Below are positions 48,869 to 60,131 of a DNA stretch of 64,000 nt, piece after piece. The DNA comes from Mycobacteroides chelonae. GTDB taxonomy: Bacteria > Actinomycetota > Actinomycetes > Mycobacteriales > Mycobacteriaceae. Below the pieces are notes generated by a model, which had not been told where the DNA came from, ran no database searches, and worked only from the letters and a program-made list of their open reading frames with translations. The position numbers and the translations under genes are program-made. Within the stretch, counting starts at the first letter, position 1, and every line of letters starts with the position of its first letter. Location of the stretch: positions 112,545 through 176,544 of the forward strand of contig JACHLF010000008.1 in the NCBI GenBank assembly GCA_014204435.1. Reading direction: 5' to 3'.

Positions 48869-49537
48869 TCACGCCGCGCCCTCGCCCAGGTATCGCACCC
48901 ACGCCGGGTCGAGTTCTTTCACCGACGACAGCAGCCGCCAGTGCTGGCCCTTGGGCGGCATCGGCGTGGTGTGCAACGCCCACCCCAAGTCGGCCAGCAG
49001 CCGGTCCGCTTTGCGGTGATTGCAGGAGGAACAGCAGGCCACACAGTTCTCCCAGGAGTGCGCACCACCCTTGCTGCGCGGGATGACGTGGTCGATGGTG
49101 TCGGCCCGCCCACCGCAGTACGCGCAGCGGAACCGGTCACGATGCATGAGCGCGGCACGCGTCATCGGGACCCGGGCCCGATAGGGCACCCGCACGAAGG
49201 TCCGCAGTCTGATCACCGAGGGCACCGACACCGCCGTCGTGGCGGAATGAATGATGGGGGCACCAGGGTCGTCGTGCACCACATCGGCCTTACCGCACAG
49301 CAGCATGATCACGGCGCGGCGCATCGGCAGCGCGGTCAACGGCTCATATGTGGAGTTCAGCAATAACACGCGACGCCGGCCCCAGAGGGAACCGGCGTCG
49401 TTGGACTGCTGCGGGGGGATGGCCCCGGGGACCCTCGTCCCCGGGACACTGTGCAGTATTCGGGCCGACCCGTTCTGGGTCGGCCCAGCGCTGGCACTGC
49501 TATGCCGGTGCCCACGGCTCTTCTTGTGTTGCGCCAT
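48869..49537 (-). CDS. HNH endonuclease-domain protein
   Basis: A 222-residue protein (Rv2469c type, same length as recalled). It starts MAQHKKSRG at 49535-49537; an earlier in-frame start (49585) lacks a good site. The C-terminal half holds the HNH core: [21 protein letters not shown] and [10 protein letters not shown], with two CxxC zinc knuckles and the His of DHV. The N-terminal half is [23 protein letters not shown], seen in many HNH proteins of phage and bacteria. Conserved core position suggests a housekeeping role rather than a mobile one. It is divergent from glbO. Confidence 0.85.
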   Translation of the reverse strand: MAQHKKSRGHRHSSASAGPTQNGSARILHSVPGTRVPGAIPPQQSNDAGSLWGRRRVLLLNSTYEPLTALPMRRAVIMLLCGKADVVHDDPGAPIIHSATTAVSVPSVIRLRTFVRVPYRARVPMTRAALMHRDRFRCAYCGGRADTIDHVIPRSKGGAHSWENCVACCSSCNHRKADRLLADLGWALHTTPMPPKGQHWRLLSSVKELDPAWVRYLGEGAA

Positions 49538-49657
49538 TACCACCAGTGCACCACGATTCGGCGGTCTTCGCACGACAATTTGCACAGTGTTCGCAGGTCA
49601 ATCCAATGAACATCGCGTGACCAACCCGACTGACCGGCCCACACAGGTACCGGCACA

Positions 49658-50065
49658 ATGGCGTACGTGGCAGCCCCTACCCCAGAGAACTTCTACGACG
49701 CCGTCGGTGGCGAGGCCACTTTCCGCGCGATAGTAGCCCGCTTCTACGAGCTGGTCGCCGATGACGAGGTGTTGCGGCCGCTCTATCTGGAAGAAGATCT
49801 CACCGGTGCCGAGGATCGCCTGCGGATGTTCCTCGAGCAGTACTGGGGCGGCCCGCGTACCTACTCGGACCAGCGCGGACATCCGCGGTTGCGGATGCGT
49901 CACGCACCATTTCGGATCGGGCCCATCGAGCGTGACGCGTGGCTGCGCTGCATGCGGACCGCCGTCGATTCCACCGACCGCAACGCCCTGGACGACGAGC
50001 ATCGCGCTCAGCTGTGGAGCTACCTGGAAATGGCGGCGCAGTCGATGGTCAACTCCCCGTTCTGA
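49658..50065 (+). CDS. glbO: Truncated haemoglobin, group II (GlbO)
   Basis: A 135-residue trHbO. It has the B10 Tyr (ARFYELV, Tyr30), the G8 Trp (RDAWLRCM, Trp95) and the proximal His in GHPRLRMRH (His75), with YWGGPRTYS in the E helix. Binds O2 tightly and may supply it to the oxidase or scavenge NO. The N-terminus is about 7 residues longer than in M. tuberculosis. Separated from the HNH gene by 120 bp; next downstream is aglA. Confidence 0.95.
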   Translation: MAYVAAPTPENFYDAVGGEATFRAIVARFYELVADDEVLRPLYLEEDLTGAEDRLRMFLEQYWGGPRTYSDQRGHPRLRMRHAPFRIGPIERDAWLRCMRTAVDSTDRNALDDEHRAQLWSYLEMAAQSMVNSPF

Positions 50066-50116
50066 CGGTCGAGCGCGATTCGAGGCCGACGCCGCCGTGG
50101 TGCAGAATAATCAACC

Positions 50117-51706
50117 GTGACCGCCGCCTACTTGGGCCAACATGACGACCCCTGGTGGTCGCGGGCCGTTTTCTATCAGATCTACCCGCGGTCATTCGGC
50201 GACAGCGACGGCGACGGGGTCGGAGACCTCGACGGTATTTCAGCAAAACTTGGCTACCTTGACCTGCTCGGCATCGAAGGCATCTGGCTCAATCCAGTCA
50301 CCAGATCGCCGATGGCGGACCACGGCTATGACGTGTCCAACCCACGCGAGATCGATCCGCTGTTCGGTGGATCGATCGCGATGCACCGGCTCATCGCCTC
50401 GGCGCACCGGCACAACATCAAGGTCATCATGGACCTTGTCCCCAATCACACCAGCTCCCAGCACCCATGGTTCCTGGAAGCACTCCAGAGCCCACCCGGC
50501 AGCGATGCCCGTGCGCGCTACATCTTCAGAGACGGCAAGGGCGCCCATGGCGAACTGCCGCCCAACAATTGGCCGTCGGTGTTCGGCGGCCCTGCCTGGA
50601 CACGGATCACCGAGCCGGACGGCACTCCCGGCCAGTGGTACCTGCACCTGTTCGCTCCCGAACAGCCCGACGTCAACTGGGACAACCCGGAGGTGTTCGA
50701 CGACTTCGCCGACACCCTGCGCTTCTGGCTGGACCGCGGCATCGACGGCTTCCGCCTCGACGTGGCCCACGGCATGGCCAAGCCACCGGGCCTCCCCGAT
50801 ATCGAGGACACCGAAACCTCGATGCTGCACATCGCCGACGAAGACCCGCGCTTCAACAACGAGGGCGTCCACGAATACCACCGCAAGATTCGTAAGGTGC
50901 TCGATCAGTACCGCGATGTGGTTGCCGTCGGCGAGATCTGGGTGAACGACAACATCCGCTTCGCCGAATACGTCAGGCCCGACGAGCTGCACCTCGGATT
51001 CAACTTCAAACTGGTCGAAGCCGACTTCGATGCCGACAAGATCCGGTCTGCCATCGAGAACTCGCTCGCAGCAGTGGATTCCGTGGGCGCGAGACCCACC
51101 TGGACGTTGTCCAACCACGATGTGGAGCGCGAGGTGACGCGCTATGGCGACGGCCAGATCGGCCAGTGGCGGGCCAGGGCCATGGCCCTGGTAATGCTCG
51201 CGCTGCCCGGAACTGTGTTCATCTACAACGGTTCCGAGCTCGGACTGCCGAATGTCGATCTGCCCGACGAGGCCCTGCAGGATCCGGTATGGGAGCGCTC
51301 CGGGCACACTGAACGGGGCCGCGACGGCTGCCGGGTGCCGATCCCCTGGGAGGGCACCGATCCCCCTTATGGCTTCTCGAGCAACGACCAGACCTGGCTG
51401 CCCATGCCGCACGGCTGGGCGGAATTCACCGTGGAGCGTCAGCTGGAGCGCACCGACTCCACGCTGTCTCTGTATCGGCGGGCCATCGAATTGCGCAAGA
51501 ACCGTCCAGAATTCAAGGGCGCCAGCCTGGAGTGGTACGGCAGCCCGCCGGGCGCACTGGCATTCCGCGTCAAGGGCGGCGGGCTCACCTGCGCTGTGAA
51601 CGTCAGCAGCGATCTGGTGGATCTGCCCGAGGGCGAGGTCATCCTGACCAGCGGACCGCTCGTCACCGGCAAGCTGCCACGCAACACCGCGGCCTGGATC
51701 GTCTAA
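50117..51706 (+). CDS. aglA: GH13 alpha-glucosidase
   Basis: Hydrolyses terminal alpha-1,4/1,6 glucosyl bonds of maltose or isomaltose-type sugars. The 529 residues form a GH13 (beta/alpha)8 barrel. Conserved regions are DLVPNHTS (106-113), GFRLDVAHG with nucleophile Asp215, VGEIW with acid/base Glu273, and LSNHDVER with Asp335. The C-terminal beta domain is shorter than in amylases. Matches Rv2471. ATP- and transport-linked genes are absent around it, so it probably acts on internal glycans. Confidence 0.93.
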   Translation: MTAAYLGQHDDPWWSRAVFYQIYPRSFGDSDGDGVGDLDGISAKLGYLDLLGIEGIWLNPVTRSPMADHGYDVSNPREIDPLFGGSIAMHRLIASAHRHNIKVIMDLVPNHTSSQHPWFLEALQSPPGSDARARYIFRDGKGAHGELPPNNWPSVFGGPAWTRITEPDGTPGQWYLHLFAPEQPDVNWDNPEVFDDFADTLRFWLDRGIDGFRLDVAHGMAKPPGLPDIEDTETSMLHIADEDPRFNNEGVHEYHRKIRKVLDQYRDVVAVGEIWVNDNIRFAEYVRPDELHLGFNFKLVEADFDADKIRSAIENSLAAVDSVGARPTWTLSNHDVEREVTRYGDGQIGQWRARAMALVMLALPGTVFIYNGSELGLPNVDLPDEALQDPVWERSGHTERGRDGCRVPIPWEGTDPPYGFSSNDQTWLPMPHGWAEFTVERQLERTDSTLSLYRRAIELRKNRPEFKGASLEWYGSPPGALAFRVKGGGLTCAVNVSSDLVDLPEGEVILTSGPLVTGKLPRNTAAWIV

Positions 51707-52350
51707 CGCACCTGCAGCGACAGGTCGGTTCGGTGGCGATACACCGAACCGAACCGGGCGTCCAGGCGCAGCCATGACGGTAGTGCGCGCACCCGCACCG
51801 GCTCCTCCTCGGCCGGGCTCGGCGGAATGAATCCCATTGCGATCAATGCGAATACACAACGCATCGGCACATCGACCTGCTGACCACCGGCGCCGTCGAC
51901 AGTGACGACCGACTGATCGAGCAGCGACACGGGCGGCCCGTGAGCACTGCTGTGCTCGCGGGCCAGCTCTCCCCCGCGCTGCGCCAGTTCGAGCACTGAC
52001 CGCGCAGGAATGTCGTCCAGGTGTTCGAAACCGTTGTCCGCCGGCAGGGCACCGCGCCACACCGAGTCCATGGGGAACCCGGTGTCCACATAGCCGTCCA
52101 GGTCAGGGTTCTGCAGACCACGCAGCACCTCGTCGACGGCGGCGGTGATATCCGGTGTGCGCAAATCGCCACGCACCGCGCGGCAGGCGAGCACATCGAA
52201 CTGTGTTGCTGCCCAGACAACTACCCGGCCATCGTCGCGCACGCGCAGCCGCACCACCGCCGACTCGTCGAGCTGAGCGACACGGGTGAGGAAGGTGGCG
52301 AGGTCCTTGCGGTCATTGGCGTCGGGTACCCGCAGCGGGGCCTCGGTCAC
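51703..52350 (-). CDS. Conserved protein, Rv2474c type, function unknown
   Basis: A 215-residue soluble protein. I see VVRLRVRDDGRVVVWAATQFDVLACRAVRGD, then DITAAVDEVLRG and a beta-rich C-terminus (FALIAMGFIPPSP). No known fold comes to mind. GTG 52348-52350 overlaps the thioesterase stop (GTGA), so the two are translated together, suggesting a shared acyl-CoA-related role. The stop overlaps the convergent aglA stop. Confidence 0.75.
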   Translation of the reverse strand: MTEAPLRVPDANDRKDLATFLTRVAQLDESAVVRLRVRDDGRVVVWAATQFDVLACRAVRGDLRTPDITAAVDEVLRGLQNPDLDGYVDTGFPMDSVWRGALPADNGFEHLDDIPARSVLELAQRGGELAREHSSAHGPPVSLLDQSVVTVDGAGGQQVDVPMRCVFALIAMGFIPPSPAEEEPVRVRALPSWLRLDARFGSVYRHRTDLSLQVR

Positions 52351-52772
52351 GTCCGGGACCACCGCTGCAGGTATTCACGGTGAGTATCGTTGAGGCGCAA
52401 CAGGGTCTGGCTGTCGAGGTGGAAGGTGACCAGCTGGGTGTCCGCGATCACCGCCGGTTTTGAGTCGGGTGACGCATCCACCGAACGCACCTCGTAGTTG
52501 ATGGTGAAGTCCGCCGCGCGGATCTTCGACACCCACATGGTCACCTGCAGAGGCGAGTCCGCGAGCCGCACCTGCCCCTTGTACTTCACGTGGACGTCGG
52601 CGATGAGTAGGCCCGTGGTGGTGATCTCGGTGCCAAAGACGTCACGCAGGAAGGGCACTCGCGCCTCTTCCAGAATCGTCACCATCGTCGCGTGGTTCAC
52701 GTGCTGGTACATGTCGATATCGGACCAGCGGACCGGCACCGCCGCGACATAGCCGGGCTTATCAGAACTCAT
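52347..52772 (-). CDS. Acyl-CoA thioesterase (hotdog fold, FcoT/YbgC-like)
   Basis: A 141-residue protein with the single-hotdog pattern VAAVPVRWSDIDMYQHVNHATMVTILEEAR. The D of WSDIDM and the N-H pair of QHVNHA are the active-site region of 4HBT thioesterases. It hydrolyses acyl-CoA or acyl-ACP; chain length unknown. Matches Rv2475c. It lies 7 bp downstream of gdh. Confidence 0.85.
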   Translation of the reverse strand: MSSDKPGYVAAVPVRWSDIDMYQHVNHATMVTILEEARVPFLRDVFGTEITTTGLLIADVHVKYKGQVRLADSPLQVTMWVSKIRAADFTINYEVRSVDASPDSKPAVIADTQLVTFHLDSQTLLRLNDTHREYLQRWSRT

Positions 52773-52779
52773 GGCTCCA

Positions 52780-55700
52780 TCATGCAGGACCGGTGATGCT
52801 GCTCCTGATCATCCCCCTGATCTGGCGTGCTGCCACCGACAACGTCGCCAGGTCCGGCTCGCCCGAGGCGAAGATCTCCGCCAGGGTGCCGCGGGCCCGC
52901 TCCAGACGCGAGGCGTTGGTGAACTCCCACTCGGCGATCTTCTGTTCACCGGTCTCGTCCGGTTCGCCCACCGACAGCACGTCCATGGTGAGCGCCCGCA
53001 GCGAGGAGTAGATGTCGTCGCGGATCGCCAACCGGGCCAGGCTATGCCACCGATCGTTGCGATCCAGCTGCGACACGGCGGTCAGCAGATCATCCACTCG
53101 CAGGTCGTCCATCAGAGTGAAGTACAGATCCGCGACCTCGGTGCCGTCACGATCGGCGATATCGGCGACATCGATGATGTCCAGCAGGCTGAAACCATAG
53201 AGGCAGCTGGCCACGTCACTGGCGAGATCGAACGGAACACCCAGTGCCACCAAGTCTTCGGTCTGCTTGGTGACGATCTCCAGATCGTGACCGCGCAGCC
53301 AGGTGGTGAGCTTCGGGCTCAGCTCCGCAATGCCCCGGGCAAAGCGGTTGATCTCGGCGCCCACCGCCAGCGGCTGCGGCCGGTAGCTGATGAGCCAGCG
53401 CGATGCGCGATCGAGCAGACGGCGCATGTCCAGCGTCAGCCGGTCCGAAACCGCCACGGGCACATCGGCATGGCGGATGCGGTCCCACAGCGAGCGCAGC
53501 CCGAAGATCGCTTCGACGGCCACATAGGTCTTGAGACCGTCCACCGAACCTGTCCCAGCGTCCTCGAAAAGCCGGTACACGTAGGTGATTCCACCGCAAT
53601 CGACCACCGAGTTGACCAGCATGGTGGCATAGATCTCCTTGCGCAGCGGATGCTGCCGGATCTCCGCGTCGAAGCGCTCACGCAGCACGTCCGGGAAATA
53701 GTGCACCATGCGTCGCAGCGTGACCTCTTGGTCCGGGGCGTCGCTGGCCAGCAGATCATCTTTGAGCCCCAGCTTGACGTGCGCCATGAGCGTGGCCAGT
53801 TCCGGTGAGGTCAAACCGATCCCGAGTGCGACGCGGCGGTCGATCTCCTTTTCCGACGGCAGCGCCTCCAGCTCGCGATCGAGCCCACGCTCGGCGACCA
53901 GGTAGCCGATTTGCCGCGCATGCACGCTAAGCAACGAGGCCGCATTGGCACGACTGGTGCCCATGAGGTTGTTCTGAGATTCGTTGTCGGCCAGCACCAG
54001 CGTGGCGACATCGTCGGTCATCGATTCCAGCAGGGCTGTCCGCTCGGAGGCTTCGATCTTGCCTGCGCTGACCAGCGAGTCGATTAGGATCTTGATGTTG
54101 ACCTCGTGGTCCGAGCAGTCCACACCGGCGGAGTTGTCCAGGGCGTCGGTGTTGACGCGACCGCCATTGAGCTCAAACTCGATGCGTCCCCGCGACGTCA
54201 GGCCCAGGTTGCCACCCTCGCCGATCACCCTCGCGCGCACCTGGTTTCCGTTGACGCGGACGGCGTCGTTGGCCTTGTCTCCCACATCGGCCTGCGATTC
54301 GCTCTCGGCCTTGATGTAGGTGCCGATGCCGCCGTTGAAGAACAGGTCGACCGGCGCGAGCAGGATGGCACGCACGAGCTGTGGCGGCGTCATCTCTGCG
54401 ACGTCGCCGTCGATTCCGAGTGCGTCACGCACCTCGGGACTGATCGGTATCGACTTCTGTTCCTTGCTGTAGACACCGCCGCCGGCACTGATGAGCGCGG
54501 GGTTGTAGTCGGCCCAGCTGGAACGTTCCAGGGCGAACATCCGCTTGCGCTCCGCCCAGGAGGAAGCCGGATCGGGGTTGGGGTCCAAGAAGATGTCCCG
54601 GTGATCGAACGCGGCCACCAGCTTGATGTGCTGGGACAGCAGCATGCCGTTGCCGAAGACGTCGCCGCTCATGTCGCCGACTCCGGCAACGGTGAAATCC
54701 TGCGTCTGGGTGTCGATCCCCATTTCCAGGAAGTGACGCTTGACACTCTCCCAGGCGCCGCGGGCGGTAATGCCCATCGCCTTGTGGTCATAGCCGACGG
54801 AGCCGCCCGAGGCGAACGCGTCACCAAGCCAGAATCCATACGACAACGCAACCTCGTTGGCGATATCGGAGAAGGTCGCGGTGCCCTTGTCCGCGGCGAC
54901 AACGAGGTAGGGATCGTCACCGTCGCGGCGGCGCACCCCCTCGGGGGGCACGACCTCGTTGGTTGTGCGGTCCCGGTCGTCGGTGATGTCGAGCAGACCG
55001 CTGATGAAGCGCCGGTAGCACTCCACGCCTTCGGCGCGGAACGCGTCGCGGTCGGCGGCAGCGTCGCCGGTGGCCGCCGGCGGATTCTTCACGACGAAGC
55101 CGCCCTTGGCGCCGACGGGAACGATGACCGCGTTCTTCACGGCCTGCGCCTTCACCAGACCCAGGATCTCGGTGCGGAAGTCTTCGCGACGGTCGGACCA
55201 GCGCAGGCCACCACGTGCCACCGGACCAAACCTCAGGTGCACGCCTTCCACCCGCGGGGAGTACACGAAGATCTCGAAGCGCGGCCGAGGCTCGGGCAGC
55301 TCGGTGATCTCGCGCGGGTTGAGCTTGAAGGACAGCACGCCCTTGGCGCGCGCCGAGTCCTCTTTTTTCACAAAGTAGTTGGTGCGCAACGTGGCCTGGA
55401 TCAGCCCGAAGAACGCGCGCAGCACCCTGTCGGTGTCGAGGCTGACCACCTTGTCGATCTCTGCCAACACGTACGCGGCCCTAGCTTCGGCCAGCGTGTC
55501 GTCGGTGACGACCGGATCGAACCGCGCCTCGAACAGCTCCACGAAATCGCGTGCGGTCTGGGAGTTGTCGGCCAGCACCGCCTCGATGTGCGCCTGGCTG
55601 TACGGGAAGCCCGCCTGCCGCAGGTACTTGGCGTATCCGCGCAGGATGGTGATCTGGCCGGCGGTAAGACCGGCGCGCAGCACCAACTCGTTGAACCTGT

Positions 55701-57624
55701 CGGTTTCCACGCGGCCGTGCCAGACGTCGTCAATGGCGTCGGTGAGCAACTCGGCGCGGCGCTCGGTGCCGTCCGCGTCGAAGGTGCGCGCAATCGCCGG
55801 ATGCACCTCGATGCGGAAGGCGTACAACGACACCGCCAGGCCGTCGGGCCGGGTGAAGTGATACGGACGTTCCTCCAGCACGTCGACACCCATGCTGTGC
55901 AGCACAGGCAGCACCTGGCTCAGGGACGCCGAACGTCCGCCCAGATACATGCTGAGCACTCCGGTGCCCAGCTCCTCGGCATCATAGGCCAGATCGATGG
56001 AATCCTTCTGCAGCCCTTCGATTCTGGCGATATCGGCGATGGCCTCCGCGGGCGGAACGTTTGTCTTGAAGACTTCGGGCAGGATGACCGAATACCGCTC
56101 CGCGCAGGCCCGATCGATCGGGGAATCAGGTCGCACCGCGCTGACCAGCCGGTCGCTCCAGGTGCGGGTGGTCTGGGTGAGCAGCCCCTGGATGCGGACC
56201 CGGTTCTCTTCCGAGGTGTCCACGCTGGCGGACTGGTTGTCCTCCGGCATACGGACCGTGAAATGAACCAGCGCCCAAGGTGATTCGCTGACACGTGCGG
56301 TGTAGTCGATACCCGTGCCACCGAGCTCGCGCACCAGGGTGTCCTGCATGGCCAGCCGCACCGTGGTGGTGTAACGGTCGCGGGGCAGGTACACCAGGGC
56401 CGTCACGAAGTTCCCCAATTCGTCGGCGCGCAGGAACAGCAGAGTGCCCGGGTGGGCCCCGATGTTCCGTACCGCGGTGACGAGATTCTGGAGCTGGTCA
56501 ACCCCCGCCGCAAACAGCTCGGCGCGGGGCAGGTTCTGCATGATGTCAATCAGCATGTGCCCAGCCAGCGAGTCCTGGCTGGCATCCGAACGCGCCAACA
56601 CTTGATGCACCCGGTCGGAAACCACCGGGATGCTCATCACGTCCGCGTTCATCGCGGCGACGGTGAACACTCCCACGAGGCGGTGTTCCACGGCGGGCCC
56701 GCTGCCGTCGTCCTGGCGTATCACCACAATGTTCGGGTAGATGGCGTACCGCAGGTAGGTAGGCGTGGTGGCCTGCGCCAGCACCAGCAGATCGTCATTG
56801 TGGGTGAGCTGCGGGAGCACTTCTTCACGGCGCTTGAGCAGGCCCAGCCTGCTCGACTCGTCCACCGTCGCTCGTCCATTCTCCACCGTGCAGCGCTGGT
56901 AGCCCAGCACCGTGAAGTGCCCGTCGACCAGCCAGCGCAGCAAGTTGGCGACCTCGATCAGCTCCGCGGCGGAGAACCTGGCGGTGCCTGCGGAAGCATC
57001 CAAATCAACGGCCAACTCGATGACCGCATCGCGCATCGCCTCGGTGTCGGCGGCGACATGGCTGCCGTCTTCCAGGGTATGCGGCAGCTGAGTTTCGATG
57101 AACGCCAGGCGCTCGGCATCAATGGAGGGCGGCAGCTGCAAGTGAATCCAGCACTCGACGCCGACGGCGCTGTCACTGTGCGGGTTGTCCAGCGGGGCCG
57201 CGGAGAGCAGCGCGCCGTCGGCGGAACGCTCGACGGTGAAAACCGGGTCCATGAGATCGACGATCGCCACACCCAGCCGGCGCAAAAGCACGGTGATCGA
57301 CTCGGTCAGCAACGGCGTGTAGTCGGTCACCAGTTGCAGCGCGGTGCCCAGTCCGGCGTCGTCACCATTGCGGTAAACAGCCATCGATATCGCGTGCGGC
57401 TGGCGCTGTGCCGCCAGTCGCAGGAGTGCGCGCAAGAGGGCTTCGCGCACGGGCGGAGCCGGCGGTGCGGCGGGACCATCTGCATCGAGCACCTCCTCCC
57501 ATTCCTGGTCTCCCAAGAAGCGGGCGCGGCTGAAAGCAGCTGTCAGAGTTTCGATGGCCGCTACACCAGATCCATTGGTGGACGGCGTGTTTTCGGAAGT
57601 GGTGGTCCCTGTATTAACAGTCAC
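52780..57624 (-). CDS. gdh: NAD-specific glutamate dehydrogenase, large (about 180 kDa) type
   Basis: Oxidatively deaminates glutamate to 2-oxoglutarate, linking nitrogen and TCA metabolism; in mycobacteria it is regulated by GarA binding. The 1,614 residues have a regulatory N-terminal half, including ACT-like segments around 40-700. The catalytic domain follows from about 770 ([50 protein letters not shown]), with the active Lys in that segment. A C-terminal regulatory part ends the protein. GTG 57622-57624 has AGGAG upstream; the longer frame to 57666 is not needed. M. tuberculosis Rv2476c is 1,624 residues. Confidence 0.95.
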   Translation of the reverse strand: MTVNTGTTTSENTPSTNGSGVAAIETLTAAFSRARFLGDQEWEEVLDADGPAAPPAPPVREALLRALLRLAAQRQPHAISMAVYRNGDDAGLGTALQLVTDYTPLLTESITVLLRRLGVAIVDLMDPVFTVERSADGALLSAAPLDNPHSDSAVGVECWIHLQLPPSIDAERLAFIETQLPHTLEDGSHVAADTEAMRDAVIELAVDLDASAGTARFSAAELIEVANLLRWLVDGHFTVLGYQRCTVENGRATVDESSRLGLLKRREEVLPQLTHNDDLLVLAQATTPTYLRYAIYPNIVVIRQDDGSGPAVEHRLVGVFTVAAMNADVMSIPVVSDRVHQVLARSDASQDSLAGHMLIDIMQNLPRAELFAAGVDQLQNLVTAVRNIGAHPGTLLFLRADELGNFVTALVYLPRDRYTTTVRLAMQDTLVRELGGTGIDYTARVSESPWALVHFTVRMPEDNQSASVDTSEENRVRIQGLLTQTTRTWSDRLVSAVRPDSPIDRACAERYSVILPEVFKTNVPPAEAIADIARIEGLQKDSIDLAYDAEELGTGVLSMYLGGRSASLSQVLPVLHSMGVDVLEERPYHFTRPDGLAVSLYAFRIEVHPAIARTFDADGTERRAELLTDAIDDVWHGRVETDRFNELVLRAGLTAGQITILRGYAKYLRQAGFPYSQAHIEAVLADNSQTARDFVELFEARFDPVVTDDTLAEARAAYVLAEIDKVVSLDTDRVLRAFFGLIQATLRTNYFVKKEDSARAKGVLSFKLNPREITELPEPRPRFEIFVYSPRVEGVHLRFGPVARGGLRWSDRREDFRTEILGLVKAQAVKNAVIVPVGAKGGFVVKNPPAATGDAAADRDAFRAEGVECYRRFISGLLDITDDRDRTTNEVVPPEGVRRRDGDDPYLVVAADKGTATFSDIANEVALSYGFWLGDAFASGGSVGYDHKAMGITARGAWESVKRHFLEMGIDTQTQDFTVAGVGDMSGDVFGNGMLLSQHIKLVAAFDHRDIFLDPNPDPASSWAERKRMFALERSSWADYNPALISAGGGVYSKEQKSIPISPEVRDALGIDGDVAEMTPPQLVRAILLAPVDLFFNGGIGTYIKAESESQADVGDKANDAVRVNGNQVRARVIGEGGNLGLTSRGRIEFELNGGRVNTDALDNSAGVDCSDHEVNIKILIDSLVSAGKIEASERTALLESMTDDVATLVLADNESQNNLMGTSRANAASLLSVHARQIGYLVAERGLDRELEALPSEKEIDRRVALGIGLTSPELATLMAHVKLGLKDDLLASDAPDQEVTLRRMVHYFPDVLRERFDAEIRQHPLRKEIYATMLVNSVVDCGGITYVYRLFEDAGTGSVDGLKTYVAVEAIFGLRSLWDRIRHADVPVAVSDRLTLDMRRLLDRASRWLISYRPQPLAVGAEINRFARGIAELSPKLTTWLRGHDLEIVTKQTEDLVALGVPFDLASDVASCLYGFSLLDIIDVADIADRDGTEVADLYFTLMDDLRVDDLLTAVSQLDRNDRWHSLARLAIRDDIYSSLRALTMDVLSVGEPDETGEQKIAEWEFTNASRLERARGTLAEIFASGEPDLATLSVAARQIRGMIRSSITGPA

Positions 57625-57677
57625 GCAGAACGCTCCTGGCTGAGGTTGCATGCCGGGTTTCGACACGCAACCTCACC

Positions 57678-59351
57678 CTAGTCGCGGGTCAGGCGGCGGT
57701 GGGTAACTCTATGAGGTCTGGCTGCATCGATACCCAAACGTTCCACTTTGTTCTCTTCGTAGGCCTGAAAGTTGCCTTCGAACCAGAACCAGGAAGCGGG
57801 GTTGTCGTCGCTTCCCTCCCACGCCAAGATGTGCGTGCAGGTGCGGTCCAGGAACCACCGGTCGTGCGAAATGACCACCGCACAGCCCGGGAACTGCTCA
57901 AGCGCGTTTTCCAGTGAGCCCAGGGTTTCGACGTCCAGGTCGTTGGTGGGTTCGTCCAGGAGGATCAAGTTGCCGCCCTGCTTGAGGGTCAACGCCAGGT
58001 TCAGCCGGTTGCGCTCACCGCCGGAGAGCACGCCCGCCGGCTTCTGCTGATCCGGGCCCTTGAAGCCGAATGCGGAAACATAAGCCCGCGAAGGCATTTC
58101 ATTCTGACCGACCACAATGTGGTCGAGCCCGTCGGAAACGACCTCCCACACGTTCTTCTTGGGGTCGATTCCGGCGCGGCTCTGGTCGACGTAGCTCAGC
58201 TTGACGGTCTCGCCCACCTTGACCTCGCCGCCGTCGGGATTCTCCAACCCGACAATGGTCTTGAACAGGGTGGTCTTACCGACACCGTTGGGGCCGATGA
58301 CGCCGACTATGCCGTTACGGGGCAGTGTGAACGAGAGATCTTTGATGAGGGTGCGTTCCTCGAATCCCTTGTCGAGATGACTCACCTCGACCACCACGTT
58401 GCCCAGGCGCGGGCCGGTGGGAATCTGGATTTCCTCGAAGTCGAGCTTCCGGGTCTTTTCCGCCTCGGCGGCCATCTCCTCGTAGCGCCCGAGTCGTGCC
58501 TTGTTCTTGGCTTGACGGGCCTTGGCGCCTGAACGCACCCACGCGAGCTCTTCCTGCAAGCGCTTGTGCAGCTTGGCGTCCTTGCGCCCCTGTACGGCGA
58601 TGCGCTCGGCCTTCTTCTCCAGGTACGTGGAGTAGTTGCCCTCGTAGGGGTACGCGCGGCCGCGGTCCAGCTCGAGGATCCACTGGGCCACGTTGTCCAG
58701 GAAGTACCGGTCGTGGGTGACGGCCAGGATGGCGCCCGGGTAGTTGGCCAGGTGCTGTTCAAGCCACAGCACGCTCTCAGCGTCCAAGTGGTTGGTGGGC
58801 TCGTCCAGCAGCAGCAGATCAGGCTTGGACAGCAGCAGCTTGCACAGCGCGACTCGGCGGCGCTCGCCACCGGACAAGTGCGTGACGGGCTCGTCCGGTG
58901 GCGGGCAGCGCAGCGCGTCCATGGCCTGCTCCAGCTGCGAGTCGATATCCCAGGCGTCGGCCGCGTCCAGTTCTTCCTGGAGCTTGCCCATCTCTTCCAT
59001 AAGCTCGTCGGAGTAGTCGGTGGCCATCAACTCGGCCACCTCGTTGTATCGATTGAGCTTGCCTTTGAGGGCCACGCCGTCCTCGACGTTCTCACGCACC
59101 GTCTTCGTCTCGTCCAGGTGCGGCTCCTGCATCAGGATCCCGACGGAAGCCCCGTTGGCCAGGAACGCCTCACCGTTGTTCGGCTTGTCGAGCCCGGCCA
59201 TGATCTTCAGGACGCTGGATTTACCGGCGCCGTTCGGACCGACCACACCAATCTTGGCGCCCGGCAGGAAGTTCAGGGTGACATCGTCGAGGATGACCTT
59301 GTCGCCATGCGCCTTGCGGACTTTCATCATCGTGTAGATGTACTCAGCCAT
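57678..59351 (-). CDS. ettA: Energy-dependent translational throttle protein EttA (ABC-F)
   Basis: A ribosome-binding ABC-F ATPase without membrane domains. The 557 residues contain two nucleotide-binding domains: Walker A GPNGAGKSS (about 38-46) and GPNGVGKTT (about 352-360), with LSGGERRRVAL and LSGGERNRLNL signatures. The linker between them (about 245-300) is the charged arm that contacts the P-site tRNA. Corresponds to Rv2477c. It lies downstream of the SSB gene behind two hairpins (59388-59453), and upstream of gdh by 53 bp. Confidence 0.95.
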   Translation of the reverse strand: MAEYIYTMMKVRKAHGDKVILDDVTLNFLPGAKIGVVGPNGAGKSSVLKIMAGLDKPNNGEAFLANGASVGILMQEPHLDETKTVRENVEDGVALKGKLNRYNEVAELMATDYSDELMEEMGKLQEELDAADAWDIDSQLEQAMDALRCPPPDEPVTHLSGGERRRVALCKLLLSKPDLLLLDEPTNHLDAESVLWLEQHLANYPGAILAVTHDRYFLDNVAQWILELDRGRAYPYEGNYSTYLEKKAERIAVQGRKDAKLHKRLQEELAWVRSGAKARQAKNKARLGRYEEMAAEAEKTRKLDFEEIQIPTGPRLGNVVVEVSHLDKGFEERTLIKDLSFTLPRNGIVGVIGPNGVGKTTLFKTIVGLENPDGGEVKVGETVKLSYVDQSRAGIDPKKNVWEVVSDGLDHIVVGQNEMPSRAYVSAFGFKGPDQQKPAGVLSGGERNRLNLALTLKQGGNLILLDEPTNDLDVETLGSLENALEQFPGCAVVISHDRWFLDRTCTHILAWEGSDDNPASWFWFEGNFQAYEENKVERLGIDAARPHRVTHRRLTRD

Positions 59352-59387
59352 TGCCGCGCTGTCGCCTCTCCTCTAAGTTCTTTCACC

Positions 59388-59415
59388 GCAGCTCACGGCC
59401 GTTCTGGTGAGCTGC
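59388..59415 (-). terminator. 9-bp perfect hairpin between ssb2 and ettA
   Basis: GCAGCTCAC pairs with GTGAGCTGC around a 10-nt loop. It sits 37 nt upstream of the ettA ATG, so it may also be part of the ettA leader. Confidence 0.5.
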
Positions 59416-59435
59416 CCGAACCATCCTAGGTGAGA

Positions 59436-59453
59436 GGCGACCGCGCGGTCGCC
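59436..59453 (-). terminator. 18-bp perfect palindrome after the second SSB gene
   Basis: GGCGACCGCGCGGTCGCC, entirely self-complementary, beginning 16 nt after the stop at 59470. Likely the terminator of the SSB gene; no U-tract. Confidence 0.6.
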
Positions 59454-59469
59454 GGTGTCAGCCCATAGA

Positions 59470-59952
59470 TCAAGCACTCAGGCGAAGGTTCACCGACTCC
59501 TCGCTGCTCTCGCCTGCTTCCGCGGGCTCAGGCACCGATTCTTCGACATCGGCATCGGGTTTCTCGGCCGCCTCGGTGTCCTCCTGTTTACCGGTGTATC
59601 CGATCTTCTCTATGCGGGCGATGGTCCGCGACAGGTCCGGGCCGACAGCGATCGCCTTCATCTCGGTGACCTGGCGGCGGTTGCCGTCCTTGTCCTCGAA
59701 CTCGCTGGTGTGCAGGTGACCGTGCACGATCACCGGCGCTCCCTTGCCCAAGGCGGCCCCCACCCCGGTGACCAGCCGACCCCAGCAGCTGACGTTGATG
59801 AAGAGAGAGTTGGAATTCACCCAGCTGCCGTCGTCGCGTCGACGGCGTGCATTACTGGCGACCCGGAATCTGATCATCTCGTCGGTGCCCACCTGGCGCC
59901 GCTTGAGATCTCCGACAATAGAGCCGATCACAGTCACTGGCGTTTCAAACAT
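59470..59952 (-). CDS. ssbB: Second single-stranded DNA-binding protein
   Basis: A 160-residue SSB paralogue (Rv2478c type). The OB fold runs from MFETPVTVIGSIVGDLKRRQVG to about 105, including NARRRRDDGSWVNSNSLFINVSCWGR. The C-terminal tail is acidic but ends NLRLSA, so it lacks the DDDIPF tip by which the main SSB recruits partners. Such second SSBs have roles in competence or stress rather than replication. ATG 59950-59952. Single gene, divergent from atzF. Confidence 0.85.
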   Translation of the reverse strand: MFETPVTVIGSIVGDLKRRQVGTDEMIRFRVASNARRRRDDGSWVNSNSLFINVSCWGRLVTGVGAALGKGAPVIVHGHLHTSEFEDKDGNRRQVTEMKAIAVGPDLSRTIARIEKIGYTGKQEDTEAAEKPDADVEESVPEPAEAGESSEESVNLRLSA

Positions 59953-60131
59953 GATCCGTGCCTTTCCTTACCTATCTGCGCACCACCGTTCGGGTGCCCT
60001 TCGTGGCTCCAGTAACCCCGGGTACACCGACACCGCGACCCGTCATCCCTGCGTGTTCACGCCGCCGCTGTGGATGAATGTCGGATTGGGGATAACTAGC
60101 CGATACGTCCCACCACCCGTACCTTGCTTCC

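Noticed and set aside
50240..52060. Open frame of 606 codons opposite aglA
   Set aside because: Antisense to a clear GH13 enzyme; no motif and no start signal.
54106..56283. Open frame of 725 codons opposite gdh
   Set aside because: Shadow of the large GDH gene; composition is Arg/His/Gly-rich with no recognisable domain.
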